NCBI GenBank assembly: GCA_003344405.1
Contig: NOWV01000130.1
Location: 1 to 64,000, forward strand
Length of the DNA: 64,000 nt
Source: Trichoplax sp. H2
Lineage: Eukaryota > Placozoa > Uniplacotomia > Trichoplacea
Direction of reading: 5' to 3'
Part shown: positions 60,425 to 64,000 of the stretch, piece by piece
Layout of the letters: every line of letters begins with the position of its first letter
How positions within the stretch are numbered: the stretch's first letter is position 1
Notes under the pieces: generated by a model
What the model saw: only the letters and a program-made list of their open reading frames with translations
Told to the model about the DNA's origin: nothing
The model's database searches: none
Translations under genes and position numbers: made by a program

Positions 60425-61521
60425 TTGAGATAATTTCGGAGTAAACGTTTTCCAAGTCTTCCAGTTAAATATCTTTCCAGAGGGAGAATCACCCTCTAGC
60501 CCAAAGATATCTTTCGATCCTAGCTTAGATGACAATTGCACTAAGTCATTCTCAAAAATAAATCCACCTGTAGAGGTATCAAACCTAAGGACCAATAATA
60601 TGCAATACATATTTTAATAACATATAAAAAGATGCAGCCTATATTTATAGTTCCTACATATATCTACATATCTTCCACGCTGTAATGCATAATTAATCTG
60701 ACGCACATTGCTTTACCGGTCGACCTTCGTATAACCTTTAATGCAAACGGGTTATGATTACAATAGATGTAAAAGTCTCCCGCACCGTAATTATTGCTAG
60801 GTTGTTTCGAGAAATTGGATGGATAATATCGAGGGTCATAAAACTAAAATTCGTAATAAGGCCAATAAGATCAATCAGTGACTGATTGTACAATAAAGGA
60901 TGCTTTATTGTATATGTAGAAAGGACACATTTTGAGCGCCGTTGTAATAAGAGCACGACGTATCTTATTTCACTACGTAACATCTTAAGTTACCTTAATC
61001 GATAGCATTGCTGGACGATAATGTTCGATAGTAACCATGATATCAGTTAATGCCTTGCTGCTGTAATAAGGAGTATCACAACGGCGTAACTTTGCAATGA
61101 AATCTTTACTAGTTATTTCAGTGCGATTACGAATTTGATATCCGTAATTAACCGGAAAATAGCATGATGGAACAGCATTGCCGCTTGAAGCTCCCCAACA
61201 ACATCCCCGTTCCTTGCATCCTTTCTCTGTTGCTAGCCCAACCGGGTAGCAATCAATTCTATCTTCCACGTCATCACTGCAAACTACATCGTTTTTACCG
61301 CAAACAAATTTTGCAGTGGTAGAAGAAGGAGACGTTATGATCCCAGCAGTAGTTACAGTTTTAGGTAATAGCTTTGGTGTATCAATTTTTTCATGATGAT
61401 TCGAGTGTGAAATAATTTGCAGATTGGACCGATTGATGTGATATATAATTACCAACGTTGCTATAATTACAATTACTAAAGGCACTATTCGTTTACGTCC
61501 ATGGCCGGTAAACATGATCAA
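60425..61521 (-). CDS. Trefoil-GH31 alpha-glucosidase-like protein, first three exons only
   Basis: I place three exons: 60994-61521, 60707-60843 and 60425-60584, totalling 275 codons. Introns have GT-AG ends (150 and 122 bp). The frame is kept, and the third exon ends at the donor CAA|GTAAGC. Residues 12-28 are a membrane anchor preceded by basic residues (type II). A trefoil domain follows with C81, C91, C102, C107, C108 and C120. Then comes the N-terminal beta-sandwich of GH31: Y-G-Y-Q-I, S-I-K-F-Y-D-P, R-R-S-T-G and F-D-T-S-T-G-G-F-I-F. This is the layout of sucrase-isomaltase and maltase-glucoamylase. The catalytic barrel, some 600 or more residues, is absent before the PLC gene and I could not find it further on. 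It is probably a truncated copy, or its remaining exons lie beyond the PLC gene outside this window. Confidence 0.78.
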
Positions 61522-64000
61522 TCCAAGCCAAATGAGCTACATTTGTATATTATTAAAAAGGCAAGATGTATTATGATTAGAGTTGCTAACCTAGTTATCA
61601 TGATAAACAGGACGTAAACATAAAGTATCCTATTTAAAATTTAGCAGAATTGAAAAGTCGAAAGCACGAAAGATCTCGTTTAAAACGGCTTTACTGTATT
61701 GATTTCTATACATCCGCGATATTATATGATGTGTATGAAGTCAGGTCTAACTATAGTCTTATGTTTTTACTGATTAGGATACATATAAGCTAGATATTCC
61801 AGAACAGGCTAACAAGGTAAAGGATATTCGTTTTTGTATTAATCTTTTAAGCGACCTTAAAACTAATTAACTATAATGGACTATAGTTCAACTGATATCC
61901 AACGAAGCCTAGCTCGTACATTATTATCAAATTATAGGAAACGATTAAAACGATAAAATAATAACGTAATAGTTTATTAGCAAATAATCTTCAGGTACGG
62001 TTGAGTTTATTGGTTAGTAGATGCGAAATCTGTTATATCCTCATCGAGAGGCACAATACCTTACCGTCTATTAAATTTCGAAATACCGATGATCTAAAGT
62101 AAATAAAATAGTCCAATCAAGCAGGACGTAATTTTTCTTAAGAATCAAATTTTACAGCTAAACCTGTATTTTGACCTAGGAAGCAAGAATTTAATTAATT
62201 AATTTAGTCTAATAAAAGTTCCATAGCATTCATTGATACATTTAAGAATTCGCTATTAATAATGTTATGTTATTAATTAATTACAGCAAATTGTTCTTCA
62301 AAATCCTAAAATGAATTTCCTTTAACAGTACGACAGCGTAATGTATGCTCAAAAACAAGTATCAAATGTATGCGGCCTTGGCTGTAAATCATTTTAATAA
62401 TAGTAGATAATTATAATGATTTCGTCTGATTGATGATAAACATGTGTGTCCGCAAAAATGGCATAGCTAGTCTGGTACTATAATTCGTTAGTGAACTTTA
62501 GAAATCTTAACGATTATTAAAATATTGCAAGTCTTGGGTATTTGCCTGGTACCCTTTGACTCTTCAAATTAAGGAAAATAAGATTGAATTAAATCAACTA
62601 CTGTATGTGCAGTAAAGTACAGTGTCATCATTGTATTGTACAATTCATACGTGGTAAAGTAGCAATGGAACAATGTCGCGCCATCTTATTACAGTATCGT
62701 GTAAAATAGATGCCCAAAAACAGATTGATGATTTCTGTCTGAATAATAATAAAAACTGTTTATGATTAACTGTTATTTCATCCTTTACGCAAAATTAATC
62801 AATCCACCATACGTACGTTACGTAAGTAGATCTTAGCTACGAATAAATCGAAAAACTGTACGCATATTTATTCTATGTTATTTGCTATAAAGCTTGTAGA
62901 TTGCCTTTTCGAGTTTACTGTTCAAGTGTAAATTAATGTAACAACTTTTTGAGTTGTTGCGAGATAGCCATCATCCGGTATCCACTGTTGGTAGTTTTAA
63001 AGTGATAAAGAAAAAATTAACATATTAATCTCCCTACCTATTCGTCATTCTCGGTAGTTAGTTTAGGTATCTGCAATACCGTGCCAAAATTAGATTATGC
63101 TTGTACAGTAGGTTCGATTAGATTACACTGTACTGTATTGTACAGTATACATGTACTGTATGTACTAAGTTCGGCAATTAGGCCTGAGTGGACTGTAAAA
63201 CTGAACTGTATCCATTTTACAATAGGCATTTCGAAGCTAGTATTAATTAATTAATTTTAGATTGCGTACAAATAGCATCATTGTAGCGTTGGCCTATAGT
63301 GCTATACAATACAATATTGTACTTGTAAGATATTAACAATAATTAAGTCATCATGATTGTAGGTTTTATGCAAATTGAAATCCAAATTAAGTGGCAGGCA
63401 ATATAAAGAATGAGCCTTACCGTAATGACATCCCTTGCAAGTTAATCAGGATTGAAAAATATCAGCAAACTAACCGTAGACAACTAAACAATGAGCAATA
63501 CAGTATTGTGGTGTAAAAGTATTCATGCTTGAATCTTTACGAACAACGTCTAGTTCGCTAGCCTATGCCTATACTATGAACCGATCATGCTGTACATTAA
63601 TCTTTTAAGCAACTTTTCATTCTTCTTGATGATACCTTTTAATCGCTAAATATTTTCAACATACAAAATGACACAATAGGCGTACTCTGTATGAATTATC
63701 ATAATAACTACATCTTGAAACATGATCGTAGCAAAGCATCCAGGAAAGACATACGTATACGAGTAGTACAGATATTACAACCAATTTCTACGTGTACTTC
63801 CTTACCGTTTGTCAACGTTTATCGACGTGTAAATCGGCCAGTCTTGACAGCTACTTTCTCATGGTAAAGGTGAGTAGTACAGTAAAATTTTAATTATAAC
63901 GAACGTCGTCTATGGAAACGATAGATTAATTAGTTATAGCATGTATTTGCTGCAATAGCGTATCAATCAATGCTTAATAGCGGTACTTACCAATTTTACG
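61522..64000. other. Intergenic stretch, 2.5 kb
   Basis: This is the upstream flank of the trefoil-GH31 gene. No gene was found. The region 63115-63160 holds several overlapping TACTGTA / TACAGTA palindromic units. Confidence 0.4.

Noticed and set aside
60738-60983. Minus-strand frame of 81 codons
   Set aside because: It crosses intron 1 and is out of frame with exon 2 of the trefoil-GH31 gene; the exon frame with Y-D-P-R-Y and R-R-S-T-G is the real one.
1-64000. CRISPR arrays, operons, ribosome binding sites, riboswitches
   Set aside because: The window is eukaryotic in gene structure and repeats; no regularly spaced repeat array or bacterial signal was seen.

Overview
The window looks like placozoan nuclear DNA (Trichoplax or Hoilungia type). 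It is AT-rich and animal-like, with intronless rhodopsin-class receptor genes in a tandem array, a spliced trefoil/glycoside-hydrolase gene with GT-AG introns, and many solo LTRs. The organism is an inference; no single marker proves it. Three runs of 20 N (8083-8102, 9354-9373, 33964-33983) are scaffold gaps. Each is flanked by near-identical sequence on both sides, so both haplotypes have probably been laid end to end at the contig edges.

From about 5.5 to 52.7 kb the window is an array of one family of class A G-protein-coupled receptors. Six copies are intact single-exon genes, all on the minus strand (5580-6602, 26682-27698, 31225-32262, 37715-38719, 48515-49591, 51613-52701). One copy differs from intact by a single-base frameshift (21744-22771). 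Five are clear pseudogenes (11680-12663, 13871-14895, 16670-17648, about 29120-30059, and 43911-45410, the only one on the plus strand). At least one further remnant is present (24342-24720), and possibly another at 1907-2104. The family shares an N-terminus of the type MASxLYNN, a TM2 N-L-A-x-x-D block, an extracellular-loop-2 Y/F-x-N-L-C block, a TM3 D-R-F or D-R-Y motif, and TM7 N-P-x-x-F/Y/L. The left copies use DRF and the copies to the right of 37 kb use DRY, so subclades sit in order along the array.

The space between receptors is filled with mobile DNA. Two solo LTRs of one family (9879-10468, 30572-31172) have perfect 5-bp target duplications and a shared promoter motif at the same internal offset. 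Two more solo LTRs lie at 41963-42378 and 43924-44401. A second LTR family has three copies (2973-3580, 4600-5105, 40381-40912). There is also a 1.46-kb insertion (340-1797) and a dispersed repeat called R1 here (8.9-10.7, 20.2-20.8, 33.3-35.4 kb). The LTR at 43924 lies inside the start of a receptor pseudogene, and the LTR at 9879 is absent from the other haplotype copy.

The last 10 kb is different. On the minus strand it carries a 639-residue protein with a PI-PLC X domain that lacks the first catalytic histidine (58185-60104). Upstream of it are three exons of a trefoil-GH31 alpha-glucosidase-like membrane protein (60425-61521) whose catalytic part is not found here. The stretch 55.8-56.7 kb holds degenerate tandem repeats and small inverted-repeat elements. 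I found no sign of a new multi-gene system. The points most worth following up are the birth-and-death state of the receptor array, the LTR that split a receptor, the allelic solo LTR, and the pseudoenzyme-like PLC beside a truncated GH31 gene.
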